Shown in pieces: positions 12,974 to 20,887 of a stretch of 22,402 nt of DNA (its first letter is position 1; each line of letters begins with the position of its first letter). This DNA comes from PWPS01 sp964573145 (GTDB lineage Bacteria > Patescibacteriota > Minisyncoccia > Minisyncoccales > PWPS01), in NCBI GenBank assembly GCA_964573145.1, contig CAZNIM010000010.1:1-22402 (forward strand). The letters are read 5' to 3'. The notes under the pieces are model-generated. The model saw nothing but the letters and a program-made list of their open reading frames with translations, was not told the DNA's origin and did not search any database. Both the position numbers and the translations under genes were made by a program.

Positions 12974-15493
12974 ATGTCCATATTGACGAAGATATTCGGA
13001 GATCCGAATGAAAAATATCTGAAAGAATTAAAACCGAAAGTTGAAGAGATCAATTCTCTGGAAGAAGAGTTTCAAAGCTTTTCAAAAGAAGATTTCAAAA
13101 CAAAGACGGAAGAGTTCAAGGAGCGCCTGAAAAAAGGTGAGTCGTTGGATGATATACTTCCGGAAGCTTTTGCTTTGGTCAGAGAAGCGGCCAAGAGAAC
13201 CCTCGATCAGCGCCATTACGATGTTCAGGTAATGGGAGCGATAACTCTCCATAACGGCGATGTCGCCGAAATGAAAACCGGTGAAGGTAAGACGCTTACG
13301 GCGACGATGCCTCTTTACTTGAACGCACTGGAAGAGAAGGGCGCTCATCTGGTAACGGTCAACGATTATTTGGCCAAAAGAGATACCGTCTGGATGGGGC
13401 AGATTTATGATCTTTTAGGACTTACCACCGGATGCATCGGAGACAAGGAAGCTTTTGTTTACGACTCGGAATTCAAAGCCGACGAAGAAAAGGATAAACG
13501 CCGAGATGAGCTCGGAGGCTTCAAGGTCGAAGAAGATTTTTTACGTCCGACCAACAGGAAAGAGGCTTACGAAGCGGATATAACTTACGGAACCAATAAT
13601 CAATTCGGATTCGATTATTTGAGAGATAATATGGCGACGAGCATGGGTAGAAAGGTCCAGAGAGGATTTAATTATTGCATTATCGACGAAATCGACTCGG
13701 TCCTTATAGATGAGGCCAGAACACCGCTTATAATTTCACAGCCGGACAGTGAAGGGTCGGACAGATACAATGAGATAGCAAGAATAATTCCTCAACTGGA
13801 GGCTGAAAAAGATTATGAGGTTTATGAAAAAGAGAGAGCGGTTACTCTGACCGAAGAAGGAATAAGTAGTGTTGAAGAAATTCTCGGAGTGGACAATATA
13901 TATCAGTCGGAAGGAAGAGGGATGAAGTATCTCCATTATTTGGAGCAGGCTCTAAGAGCACAAGCGATAAATCCGGAGACCGGCAGGCCTCTTTTTGAAA
14001 AAGATACTCATTACGTAGTAAAAAACGATCAAGTTATCATAGTGGACGAGTTTACCGGCAGGCTAATGCCCGGAAGAAGGTGGTCCGGAGGTCTTCATCA
14101 GGCGATAGAGGCGAAAGAAGGGTTGCCGATTCAAGCCGAATCGAAGACGATGGCCAAGGTTACTTTTCAAAACCTTTTTAGAATGTACGACAAACTTTCC
14201 GGAATGACCGGAACGGGGAAAAGTTCGGAAGAGGAGTTCGATAAGGTTTATAATCTTCGAGTGATCGCCATACCGACCAACAAACCGCTGATAAGAAAGG
14301 CTCACGAAGACAAGGTTTTCAGAACCGAAATGGGCAAGTTTAAGGCGGTGATTAAAGAGGTCAAAAAAAGACATGAAAAAGGGCAACCGGTTTTAATCGG
14401 AACGGTCTCGATAGAGAAGAATGAACTGTTGGGAAAGATGTTGAAAAGATCCGGAGTGCCACACAACGTGTTGAACGCTAAAAACCATGAAAAAGAAGGG
14501 CGAATAATAGCTCAGGCCGGAAGTGTCGGAGCGGTTACCGTAGCGACCAATATGGCCGGTAGAGGAGTCGATATAATTTTGGGTGGAAATCCTCCCGACA
14601 AGAAGGAGGCTGAAAAAGTAAAGGAGCTGGGTGGTCTTTACGTCCTCGGCACGGAGCGTCATGAAGCGAGAAGAATCGATAACCAGCTCAGAGGGCGAGC
14701 CGGACGTCAGGGAGACCCCGGAGAAAGTCAGTTTTTTGTCTCTTTGGAAGATAAGCTTCTGAGAGTGTTCGGTTCGGAAAAGATTGAGGGTCTGATGGAA
14801 ACTTTGAAGATTCCCGAAGATCAACCGATAGAGCATAAGATGGTTTCGGGTGTTATCGAATCGGCCCAGAAAAAAGTGGAAGGGATGCATTTCGACGCCA
14901 GAAAATACGTCTTACAATATGACGAAGTTCTGAGCAAGCACAGGGAAAAGTTTTATGATTTGAGAGATAGAATCTTGGAAGAATCGGAAACGGAAGCAGG
15001 TTTAAAATCTTATGTAGTCGAGCTTTTCTCCAAACACGGCAAGGATATCGAAGAATACGAGAAAAAAGAAGAAGAGATCGGTGAAAAGATAAGAAGGGTG
15101 GAAAAATTTATTGTTTTGAGGACGATGGATATTCATTGGACCGAACACCTTGAAGACATGGACCAGATTAAGGATTCGGTCAAGCTCAGAGCCTACGGAC
15201 AAAGAGATCCTTTGGTTGAATACAAAAAAGAGAGCCACGTCGCCTTCAAGGCGATGATGGAGGAGATAGAAAAGAAGATTATTGATAGACTTTTGAAGAT
15301 AACAACCACCAAGGTTTCTCTACCCGGGAAAGGTAAGGTCGTCTTAAAGAAGAAGAAAGAAGAAGATCCGAGCAGAAGTAAAAAGAGTGATAAAAAGTTT
15401 TCCGATGTGGGAAGAAACGATCCGTGTCCTTGCGGAAAGATAGACCCCAACACCGGTGAGGTGATAAAATATAAAAAGTGTCACGGAAAATAA
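12974..15493 (+). CDS. secA: Preprotein translocase ATPase SecA
   Basis: 839 residues, near full length. SecA drives unfolded preproteins through SecYEG by ATP hydrolysis. Walker A is KTGEGKT (101-107), the DEAD-like Walker B is IIDEIDSVLIDEARTPLIIS (about 236-255), and the second RecA domain has ATNMAGRGVDIILGG and DNQLRGRAGRQGDPGESQFF. The C-terminus has the zinc motif with Cys818, Cys820, Cys836 and His837 (PCPCG ... KKCHGK), but the usual CPCGSGKKYKxCH spacing is widened by an inserted IDPNTGEVI segment. There is no Shine-Dalgarno close to ATG 12974. It is the last gene of the serpin operon. Confidence 0.98.
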   Translation: MSILTKIFGDPNEKYLKELKPKVEEINSLEEEFQSFSKEDFKTKTEEFKERLKKGESLDDILPEAFALVREAAKRTLDQRHYDVQVMGAITLHNGDVAEMKTGEGKTLTATMPLYLNALEEKGAHLVTVNDYLAKRDTVWMGQIYDLLGLTTGCIGDKEAFVYDSEFKADEEKDKRRDELGGFKVEEDFLRPTNRKEAYEADITYGTNNQFGFDYLRDNMATSMGRKVQRGFNYCIIDEIDSVLIDEARTPLIISQPDSEGSDRYNEIARIIPQLEAEKDYEVYEKERAVTLTEEGISSVEEILGVDNIYQSEGRGMKYLHYLEQALRAQAINPETGRPLFEKDTHYVVKNDQVIIVDEFTGRLMPGRRWSGGLHQAIEAKEGLPIQAESKTMAKVTFQNLFRMYDKLSGMTGTGKSSEEEFDKVYNLRVIAIPTNKPLIRKAHEDKVFRTEMGKFKAVIKEVKKRHEKGQPVLIGTVSIEKNELLGKMLKRSGVPHNVLNAKNHEKEGRIIAQAGSVGAVTVATNMAGRGVDIILGGNPPDKKEAEKVKELGGLYVLGTERHEARRIDNQLRGRAGRQGDPGESQFFVSLEDKLLRVFGSEKIEGLMETLKIPEDQPIEHKMVSGVIESAQKKVEGMHFDARKYVLQYDEVLSKHREKFYDLRDRILEESETEAGLKSYVVELFSKHGKDIEEYEKKEEEIGEKIRRVEKFIVLRTMDIHWTEHLEDMDQIKDSVKLRAYGQRDPLVEYKKESHVAFKAMMEEIEKKIIDRLLKITTTKVSLPGKGKVVLKKKKEEDPSRSKKSDKKFSDVGRNDPCPCGKIDPNTGEVIKYKKCHGK

Positions 15494-15522
15494 TTGCCAT
15501 AAGAGCTACTTGATGGTATTAT
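15494..15522 (+). promoter_or_regulatory. Promoter after secA
   Basis: TTGCCA (15494-15499), exactly 17 bp, then TATTAT (15517-15522). It starts one base after the secA stop. The predicted start is near 15529, just upstream of an AAAGGAGGTG ribosome site. Confidence 0.65.
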
Positions 15523-15544
15523 AAAGGCGAAAGGAGGTGCTCAG

Positions 15545-16303
15545 ATGGAATATTATCGGAAAAGAGATAATTATCCGGTAAAAAGCGATGGCTCAGTTCA
15601 TCTCACTCTGGAGGGAGTGTCTTTGCACTTTGAAAACATAGAGGAAGGAATCGATTACTTGGAAAAAAGTATTCTCTCACTGCTTAAAAAATCGACTGTT
15701 TTTTTTAAAAACCTTCCCGAACCGAAACCGTCTTCTCAAAATCTGCTTAATATTTTAGACAGCCTTTATGCCGGTTTTCAAGAGAGTAGTGACTTCGAAT
15801 TGAAGGTTGAAAATCACAAGAATCTTTTTTTCGAAGCCTTGAAGGAGATAGAGATAATGAAAAGACACTATCGGAAAAAAGGAGAAAACTTTAAGACGAT
15901 TGATGCAGCGGTTAAGCTTAGAAATCAGCTTCTTCTTCTTTTCGTTCAAGCTGAAAGATTAATCTATATAGAGTCGGAAAACAGATTTATAATTCAAAAA
16001 ATAAAAGACAATTTAAAGCTTTGCGAGGCTCAGCTTGCAACTTATCTTTCAGGGTTTCCCGATTCGGAAATCGAAGGACTTTTACCGTCTTTTGAGATAA
16101 ACAGAAAGATAGTTTATTGTCTTGATTATTTAAAAAAAACTCACCGAATTAATCCGTATAAAGATAATTTGGAAAAAGTGGAAGAGATATTAACTTTTTT
16201 AAACGGTTCGGAGGTAAAAACCGACCCACATAAGATTCATGAGATGCTGAAAGAGGCCCGTTTAATTTTAAGTGACAAAGATAAGCTCAGCTTCGCTCCA
16301 TAG
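15545..16303 (+). CDS. Helical protein of unknown function
   Basis: 252 residues with an ideal Shine-Dalgarno (AAAGGAGGTG) and its own promoter. No known family is recognised. There is no signal peptide; composition is Leu/Lys/Glu-rich and mostly alpha-helical, with possible coiled-coil parts around residues 85-155 (KNLFFEALKEIEIMKRHYRK and VKLRNQLLLLFVQAERLIYI) and a Leu/Glu-rich end. A cytoplasmic helical-bundle protein is the best description. The TAG stop begins inside the loop of the terminator hairpin. It is transcribed alone. Confidence 0.75.
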   Translation: MEYYRKRDNYPVKSDGSVHLTLEGVSLHFENIEEGIDYLEKSILSLLKKSTVFFKNLPEPKPSSQNLLNILDSLYAGFQESSDFELKVENHKNLFFEALKEIEIMKRHYRKKGENFKTIDAAVKLRNQLLLLFVQAERLIYIESENRFIIQKIKDNLKLCEAQLATYLSGFPDSEIEGLLPSFEINRKIVYCLDYLKKTHRINPYKDNLEKVEEILTFLNGSEVKTDPHKIHEMLKEARLILSDKDKLSFAP

Positions 16304-16316
16304 AGCGGAGCTTTTT
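16289..16316 (+). terminator. Terminator overlapping the end of the helical-protein gene
   Basis: AGCTTCGCTC (16289-16298), loop CATA and GAGCGGAGCT (16303-16312) form a 10-bp stem with one G-T pair, then TTTT. The TAG stop (16301-16303) straddles loop and right arm. Confidence 0.85.
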
Positions 16317-16317
16317 C

Positions 16318-16349
16318 TTGACAAAAAGACTAAAATTTGTTTTTATATA
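16318..16349 (+). promoter_or_regulatory. Promoter candidate for the lipid kinase gene
   Basis: A perfect TTGACA (16318-16323) lies just after the terminator. The -10 is uncertain: TATATA (16344-16349) has a long 20-bp spacer, and TTTATA at 18 bp is weak. Confidence 0.4.
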
Positions 16350-16380
16350 ACCTGCACTTTACAAAAGGGAGGTGGAAAGA

Positions 16381-17238
16381 TTGAAGATACTTTGCAACCT
16401 TGAATCCGGAGACGGGACTCGAGAAATAATGAAATTTTTAATGAATAAATTTCCGAGCCTTCCTTTTATTCCGATAAAAGGAGAGAGGGAATTTTTTCAA
16501 CACCTTGATGAGTCGGCCGATCTCAGAGACGAGATAGCGGTGATGGGAGGAGACGGAACGGTCAATATGGCGGTTCAAAAACTCTTCGGAACCAAGACCG
16601 CTCTGGGAATAATCCCGACCGGGCACGGAAATGATTTTGCCAAAGAATTGGGTTTGCCGACGGATCCGGAAAAAGCTTTGAAAACTTTCGTTTTCGGAGA
16701 AAAAAGATTAATAGATCTCGGAAAGATAAACGGCCGTTTTTTCTGTAATTCGGTAGGGATCGGATTTGACGGAGAGATGATCAGAATTAGACGATCGGGA
16801 AGCTATATGAAGACCGCTTTTAAAAATCTTTTTAATTACCCCGGATTTCAAGCGGAGGTGGAGATTACCAATCATAAGGGAGAGCGGATAACTTTCTCCA
16901 AAAAGATGTTGATGATTACTTTCGCCAACGGAAGAACCGAAGGTGGCGGACTGGTAATAAGCAAAGGAAAAAACCTTCTCACCGACGGACTTTTGGGGCT
17001 CACCTTGGTTGATCCGATGAATTCGCTTAATCGATTGATTGCTTTTCCTTATTTTTTTGGAAAAGGGTTTGATCGTCCGAAAGCGATCTCTCACTTGAAA
17101 ATAAGAAAAGCAACGGTTAAAACGAAGAGAGTGTCGGCACACGTTGACGGAGAGACTTATGAAAAATCAATTTTCAGGATTGAATCCGTTCCGAAGGCGA
17201 TTACCGTTATCGGGAAAGGGGTTGATTCAGATGGATAA
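16381..17238 (+). CDS. Diacylglycerol kinase-like / YegS-type lipid kinase
   Basis: 285 residues from TTG 16381. A GTG nine bases upstream is in frame but overlaps the GGGAGG ribosome site; that site is correctly spaced only for the TTG, and the family N-terminus (KILCNLESGDG) also starts there. The DAGK catalytic domain shows GGDGT (56-60) and PTGHGNDFAKELGLP (79-93), with SVGIGFDGEM further on and a C-terminal beta domain (KTKRVSAHVDGE). Such enzymes phosphorylate diacylglycerol or related lipids at the inner membrane face. In an organism with little lipid synthesis this may recycle host-derived diacylglycerol; that is inference. It overlaps the next small gene by 8 bp. Confidence 0.9.
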   Translation: MKILCNLESGDGTREIMKFLMNKFPSLPFIPIKGEREFFQHLDESADLRDEIAVMGGDGTVNMAVQKLFGTKTALGIIPTGHGNDFAKELGLPTDPEKALKTFVFGEKRLIDLGKINGRFFCNSVGIGFDGEMIRIRRSGSYMKTAFKNLFNYPGFQAEVEITNHKGERITFSKKMLMITFANGRTEGGGLVISKGKNLLTDGLLGLTLVDPMNSLNRLIAFPYFFGKGFDRPKAISHLKIRKATVKTKRVSAHVDGETYEKSIFRIESVPKAITVIGKGVDSDG

Positions 17239-17431
17239 GTATTGGAGTGTGATGGTCGATAAGATCAGAAAAATTGAAAACCTGAGGAGGGAGGCCGAAG
17301 AGAGCGAAGAAGTCGATCTTTCCAAATGTGAAGATATGATTGAAGACGAATTAAAGGGAGGAAGCATCTTGGAATCGCTGGTTAGAGTAGAATCTTTTTT
17401 GAGGGAGATAATAAAACAAGGAAAAATGTAA
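17231..17431 (+). CDS. Small acidic helical protein coupled to the lipid kinase
   Basis: 66 residues from ATG 17231 (MDKYWSVMVDKIRKIENLRR...), preceded by AAAGGGG at a proper distance. The frame stays open upstream into the kinase gene, but the in-frame starts there lie in kinase coding sequence without ribosome sites. It overlaps the kinase stop by 8 bp, so translation is probably coupled. It is charged and helical with one Cys and no membrane segment; the family is not recognised. Confidence 0.65.
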   Translation: MDKYWSVMVDKIRKIENLRREAEESEEVDLSKCEDMIEDELKGGSILESLVRVESFLREIIKQGKM

Positions 17432-17444
17432 GTGCAACTAAAAT

Positions 17445-17466
17445 GAGGGCTCATAATTGAGCCCTC
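17445..17466 (+). terminator. Hairpin, weak terminator before secD
   Basis: GAGGGCTCA (17445-17453), loop TAAT and TGAGCCCTC (17458-17466) pair perfectly over 9 bp. The following sequence (TGACTTTAACTTT) is a poor U-tract, so termination may be partial. Confidence 0.6.
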
Positions 17467-17477
17467 TGACTTTAACT

Positions 17478-17506
17478 TTGACACAACTTTTAAAATTTGT
17501 CATACT
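17478..17506 (+). promoter_or_regulatory. Promoter of secD-secF
   Basis: A perfect TTGACA (17478-17483), exactly 17 bp, then CATACT (17501-17506). The start would be near 17513, leaving a leader of about four bases before ATG 17517. Confidence 0.65.
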
Positions 17507-17516
17507 ATCCGAAGTT

Positions 17517-18932
17517 ATGAAGAAAAAAGGAATAATAACAACAATAATAATTTTAATTTTTGCAGTATTTTCTGCCGGCTTCGTGTATCCGGAACCCTTC
17601 AATGAGAAGATTTCCGAATTGAACGAAGCTACTCCTTTTAATATAAACAGAAGATTTAAGGAAGTTGATTTTGAGTTAGGGCTCGACCTTCAAGGGGGAG
17701 CCCATCTTCTTTATCAGGCCGACCTCTCCGGAGTCGACGAAGCGGATCACGGAGACAGAATGACCGCTCTCAGAGATTTGATAGAAAGAAGAGTCGATCA
17801 CTTCGGAATCGGAGAGCCCTTGGTGCAAGTCAGAGGTGATCGTTTGGTGGTTGAACTTCCGGGGGTCAGAGATCAAGAAGAGGCGATAGAACAGATCGGC
17901 GAAACTCCTTTTTTGGAATTCAGAATCCAAAAATCGAATGAAGAGATAGAAGCGATAAATGAAAAAAGAAGTGAAGTTGAAGAGTTTTTGGGTAAGGATT
18001 TTGAATTAGTCACCGATGAAGATATCGATTCTTTGGAGGGAGAGGTTGAAGATTGGGAGCTCGCTTTCGAAGAGGAATTCGAGTCGGTCGGATTGACCGG
18101 ACGCTTTTTAAGAGGTGCGGAAATTAATTTCAATCAATTAACCGGAGAACCGGTGGTTAGCTTGACGTTTGATAGTGAGGGGGCTGAAATTCTTCAGGAA
18201 TTAACTCGAGAAAATATCGGCAATTCGATTGCCACCTACCTTGATAACGATATAATTCAGATTGCCACCATTCAAGAAGAGATCGGGGGAGGCAGAGCAC
18301 AGATAAGTGGTAATTTGACGGTTGAATCGGCCCGAGAATTGGCCAGAGATCTTCAAATAGGAGCCTTGCCCGTCCCGATAGAATTAATATCACAACAAAG
18401 CGTCGGTCCCGCCCTGGGGCGTGAATCTTTGGAAAGATCGATAAGAGCCGGTATCTTCGGACTTTTGGCGGTAGTTATCTTTATGATCTCTTATTACAAA
18501 ATGCTCGGACTGCTCGCTTCCGTATCTTTATTGGTTTATGTAATTTTAGTTCTTCTGTCATTTAAAGTATTATCGGTAACCTTGACTCTTTCCGGGATAG
18601 CCGGTTTTGTTCTTTCGATCGGGATGGCTATAGACGCCAATATACTTATATTTTCCAGGATGAAAGAAGAATTGGCTGACGGAAAAACATTTGAAAGAGC
18701 CGTCGAGGAAGGATTTTCAAGAGCTTGGCCTTCGATCAGGGATGGAAATTTAACTACCATATTGGTGGCGATGATTCTTTTCTTCGTTTCCACCAGCTTC
18801 GTTCAAGGATTTGCCACCGTTTTGATTATCGGTATTTCGATCAGCATATTCACCTCGATGGTATTTACCAGAAGCATGATTCAATCTTTTCTGGCGAGTA
18901 AATTATCGGAAATAAAAAGATTGTGGACATGA
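17517..18932 (+). CDS. secD: Protein translocase subunit SecD
   Basis: 471 residues from ATG 17517; an in-frame TTG 60 bp upstream is rejected because the promoter -35/-10 lies between it and the ATG. SecD with SecF uses the proton gradient to help pull proteins out of SecYEG. Residues 1-23 are the first membrane helix. FELGLDLQGGAHLLYQ (52-67) is the signature opening of the external domain; LVVELPGVRD (110-119), IGALPVPIEL and SVGPALGRESLERSIRAG follow, then five membrane segments with DANILIFSRMKEEL (about 373-386). The stop overlaps the secF start (ATGA). Confidence 0.97.
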   Translation: MKKKGIITTIIILIFAVFSAGFVYPEPFNEKISELNEATPFNINRRFKEVDFELGLDLQGGAHLLYQADLSGVDEADHGDRMTALRDLIERRVDHFGIGEPLVQVRGDRLVVELPGVRDQEEAIEQIGETPFLEFRIQKSNEEIEAINEKRSEVEEFLGKDFELVTDEDIDSLEGEVEDWELAFEEEFESVGLTGRFLRGAEINFNQLTGEPVVSLTFDSEGAEILQELTRENIGNSIATYLDNDIIQIATIQEEIGGGRAQISGNLTVESARELARDLQIGALPVPIELISQQSVGPALGRESLERSIRAGIFGLLAVVIFMISYYKMLGLLASVSLLVYVILVLLSFKVLSVTLTLSGIAGFVLSIGMAIDANILIFSRMKEELADGKTFERAVEEGFSRAWPSIRDGNLTTILVAMILFFVSTSFVQGFATVLIIGISISIFTSMVFTRSMIQSFLASKLSEIKRLWT

Positions 18933-19813
18933 TTAATTTTACAAAACACAAAAAAAAGTATCTTGCAGTTTCTTCTTTTCTGGTTTTAGCCGGACTGATT
19001 TCAATAATTGTTTTCGGCTTTAATCTCGGAATAGAGTTAGCCGGGGGAAGCATAATGGAGGTTTCTTATGAAGAAGGACGTCCACCGGTTGAAGAGGTGA
19101 GAATAGCTCTTGAAGGGTTGGACATGGGAGAGTTTCAAGTTCAAGAGATGAATGACGACGCTTTTCTGATAAGGACCACGGAGACCGACGAAGAGCTTTT
19201 CGGGAGCATCATGGGAGCGCTTGAAGGAGCCGAACAGCGATACTTTGAGTCGGTGGGTCCGACTGTCGGAGAAGAGCTCAAAAACAGAACCATTATAGCC
19301 ATGGTTTTGGCTTCCGCTTTAGTTATTATTTATATCGCTTTTTCCTTTTCCGGTGCTTCCGGACCGGTTTCTTCCTGGCAGTACGGAGTAGTGGCGACAA
19401 TCGTCGCTTTTCTGCATGACGTTTTAATAATAGTCGGTGTTTTCTCTCTCTTGGGATACTATTTGGGAGTTCAATTTACGATTCCGATCGTAGTCGCTTT
19501 ACTTACCACGCTCGGATATTCTTTGAATGATACCGTCGTTATTTTTGACAGAATAAGAGAAAATATAAATAGAACCACTGAAAAATTCGAAGAAGTGGTA
19601 AATATCAGCCTGAATCAAACCGTTACCAGGTCAATAAATACTTCATTGACCACACTTCTGGTTTTGGTTTCGATTCTCTTTTTCGGAGGTGAGACCTTAT
19701 TCTACTTCATTTTAGCTTTGGTTATGGGTGTCGTTTTGGGAACTTATTCTTCGATATTTTTAGCCAGCTCACTGCTTCTCTTTTGGAAGGAGAGACTTGA
19801 TAAAGCTAACTAA
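18929..19813 (+). CDS. secF: Protein translocase subunit SecF
   Basis: 294 residues from ATG 18929, which overlaps the secD TGA; a GTG six bases upstream is also in frame but less likely. The first helix is followed by FNLGIELAGGSIMEV, the SecF counterpart of the SecD signature, then SVGPTVGEEL and GYSLNDTVVIFDRIRENINR (about 196-215), the conserved TM4-region motif. SecD and SecF are separate here, not fused as in some Firmicutes. No yajC is seen beside them. Confidence 0.97.
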   Translation: MINFTKHKKKYLAVSSFLVLAGLISIIVFGFNLGIELAGGSIMEVSYEEGRPPVEEVRIALEGLDMGEFQVQEMNDDAFLIRTTETDEELFGSIMGALEGAEQRYFESVGPTVGEELKNRTIIAMVLASALVIIYIAFSFSGASGPVSSWQYGVVATIVAFLHDVLIIVGVFSLLGYYLGVQFTIPIVVALLTTLGYSLNDTVVIFDRIRENINRTTEKFEEVVNISLNQTVTRSINTSLTTLLVLVSILFFGGETLFYFILALVMGVVLGTYSSIFLASSLLLFWKERLDKAN

Positions 19814-19825
19814 AAGTGGTAGAAT
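19797..19825 (+). promoter_or_regulatory. Promoter of the sigma4/HARE-HTH gene, inside the end of secF
   Basis: TTGATA (19797-19802), exactly 17 bp, then TAGAAT (19820-19825). The start would be near 19832, with a leader of about 60 nt. Confidence 0.6.
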
Positions 19826-19867
19826 AAAAAAAGCAATTTAAGATAAAAATAACAGCCGGAGAGTGTA

Positions 19868-19881
19868 GAAGATCAATCTTC
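19868..19881 (+). promoter_or_regulatory. Leader hairpin between ribosome site and start of the regulator gene
   Basis: GAAGATCAATCTTC is a 14-bp palindrome. It lies between a GGAGAG (19858-19863) and ATG 19892, which are otherwise 28 nt apart. Folding would bring the ribosome site closer to the start, so it may set translation efficiency. No other start codon fits: the nearby GTG runs directly into TAG. Confidence 0.35.
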
Positions 19882-19891
19882 GGACAAAAAA

Positions 19892-20887
19892 ATGTACGAT
19901 TATCCCAAAGTTTGCTCCGATCTGTTGGATGACTTACCCGGCAGAACCAAGGACGTCATATTGAGAAGATTCGGATTGAAAGAGTCCGGTCAGCCGGAAA
20001 CCTTGGAATCGATAGGGGAAAGTTATCAAATTACTCGAGAAAGAGTAAGGCAGATTGAAAAGGAGGGATTGAAAAAGTTGAGCAAAAAAGTAAAAAAACA
20101 CGGTGAGGTTCTGGATGAATTTCATGACAGAATCGATGATTTCGGAGGCTTGAAAAGAGAAGATCAGCTTCTTTATGTTTTGGGTAATCGAAATTTTTCT
20201 TATAAAAATTACGTTAATTTTCTCCTTAGCCTGGGAGATACTTTTGATAAAAAAAGAGAAAATAAAGATTTCTTTTCTCTTTGGATTACGGATCAGAATT
20301 CTATCGACTTAGCTGAAGAGATAATTCAAAATTCTTATGAAAAGCTAAAGAGTAAAAAGAAGCCGGTTCCGATAGAAGATCTTAAAAAATCACCGGATTA
20401 TCCGACTCATAAGTTCATCTCTTACTTGGAGATATCCAAGCAAGTCAAGCAGGGACCGCAAGGACTATACGGTCTCAGTGAATGGCCGGAAGTCAGCCCT
20501 CGAGGAGTTAAGGATATGGCCTACATTACACTTAAAAAAGAGGGTGAGCCACTTCATTTTAAACAGGTTGCCAAACTTATCGGAGAAGATACCAATCCGC
20601 AAACTGTTCATAATGAACTGATAAAAGACGATCGTTTTGTTTTGGTTGGAAGAGGAATTTATGCACTTAGTGAATGGGGCTACAGGGAGGGAGAAGTAAA
20701 AGATGTAATAGGTAGAGTAATCGATAAAGCCGGAGGATCTCTTTCCAAAGATGATATTGTTGAAGAAGTTTTAAAGCGAAGGATGGTCAAGAAAAATACG
20801 ATTGTTCAAAATTTGAGCAATAAAAAATACTTCAAGAGAACTTCGGATGGAAAATACACTAATCGAAATAATCGAGGGGGGAACTGA
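19892..20887 (+). CDS. Sigma-70 region 4 / HARE-HTH regulatory protein
   Basis: 331 residues. Residues 13-66 match sigma-70 region 4: GRTKDVILRRFGL then ETLESIGESYQITRERVRQIEKEGLKKL, the -35-binding helix-turn-helix. There is no region 2, so it cannot be a complete sigma factor. A poorly conserved helical middle follows. Residues about 203-265 are a HARE-HTH domain (PRGVKDMAYITLKKEGEPLH, LIKDDRFVLVGRGIYALSEW), the winged helix also found in the RNA-polymerase delta subunit. Residues 267-325 look like another winged helix. Proteins of this layout recur in CPR genomes; a role as a transcription regulator or RNA-polymerase accessory is inferred. The next gene starts 41 bp inside this one. Confidence 0.85.
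   Translation: MYDYPKVCSDLLDDLPGRTKDVILRRFGLKESGQPETLESIGESYQITRERVRQIEKEGLKKLSKKVKKHGEVLDEFHDRIDDFGGLKREDQLLYVLGNRNFSYKNYVNFLLSLGDTFDKKRENKDFFSLWITDQNSIDLAEEIIQNSYEKLKSKKKPVPIEDLKKSPDYPTHKFISYLEISKQVKQGPQGLYGLSEWPEVSPRGVKDMAYITLKKEGEPLHFKQVAKLIGEDTNPQTVHNELIKDDRFVLVGRGIYALSEWGYREGEVKDVIGRVIDKAGGSLSKDDIVEEVLKRRMVKKNTIVQNLSNKKYFKRTSDGKYTNRNNRGGN

Noticed and set aside
16372..16380. GTG start for the lipid kinase
   Set aside because: It overlaps the GGGAGG ribosome site. TTG 16381 has the right spacing and fits the family N-terminus.
17144..17230. Longer N-terminus for the small acidic protein
   Set aside because: It would overlap kinase coding sequence by about 95 bp without a ribosome site; ATG 17231 has one.
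17457..17516. TTG start giving SecD 20 extra residues
   Set aside because: The extension contains the terminator-like arm and the promoter; SecD begins at MKKKGIITT as its membrane helix requires.
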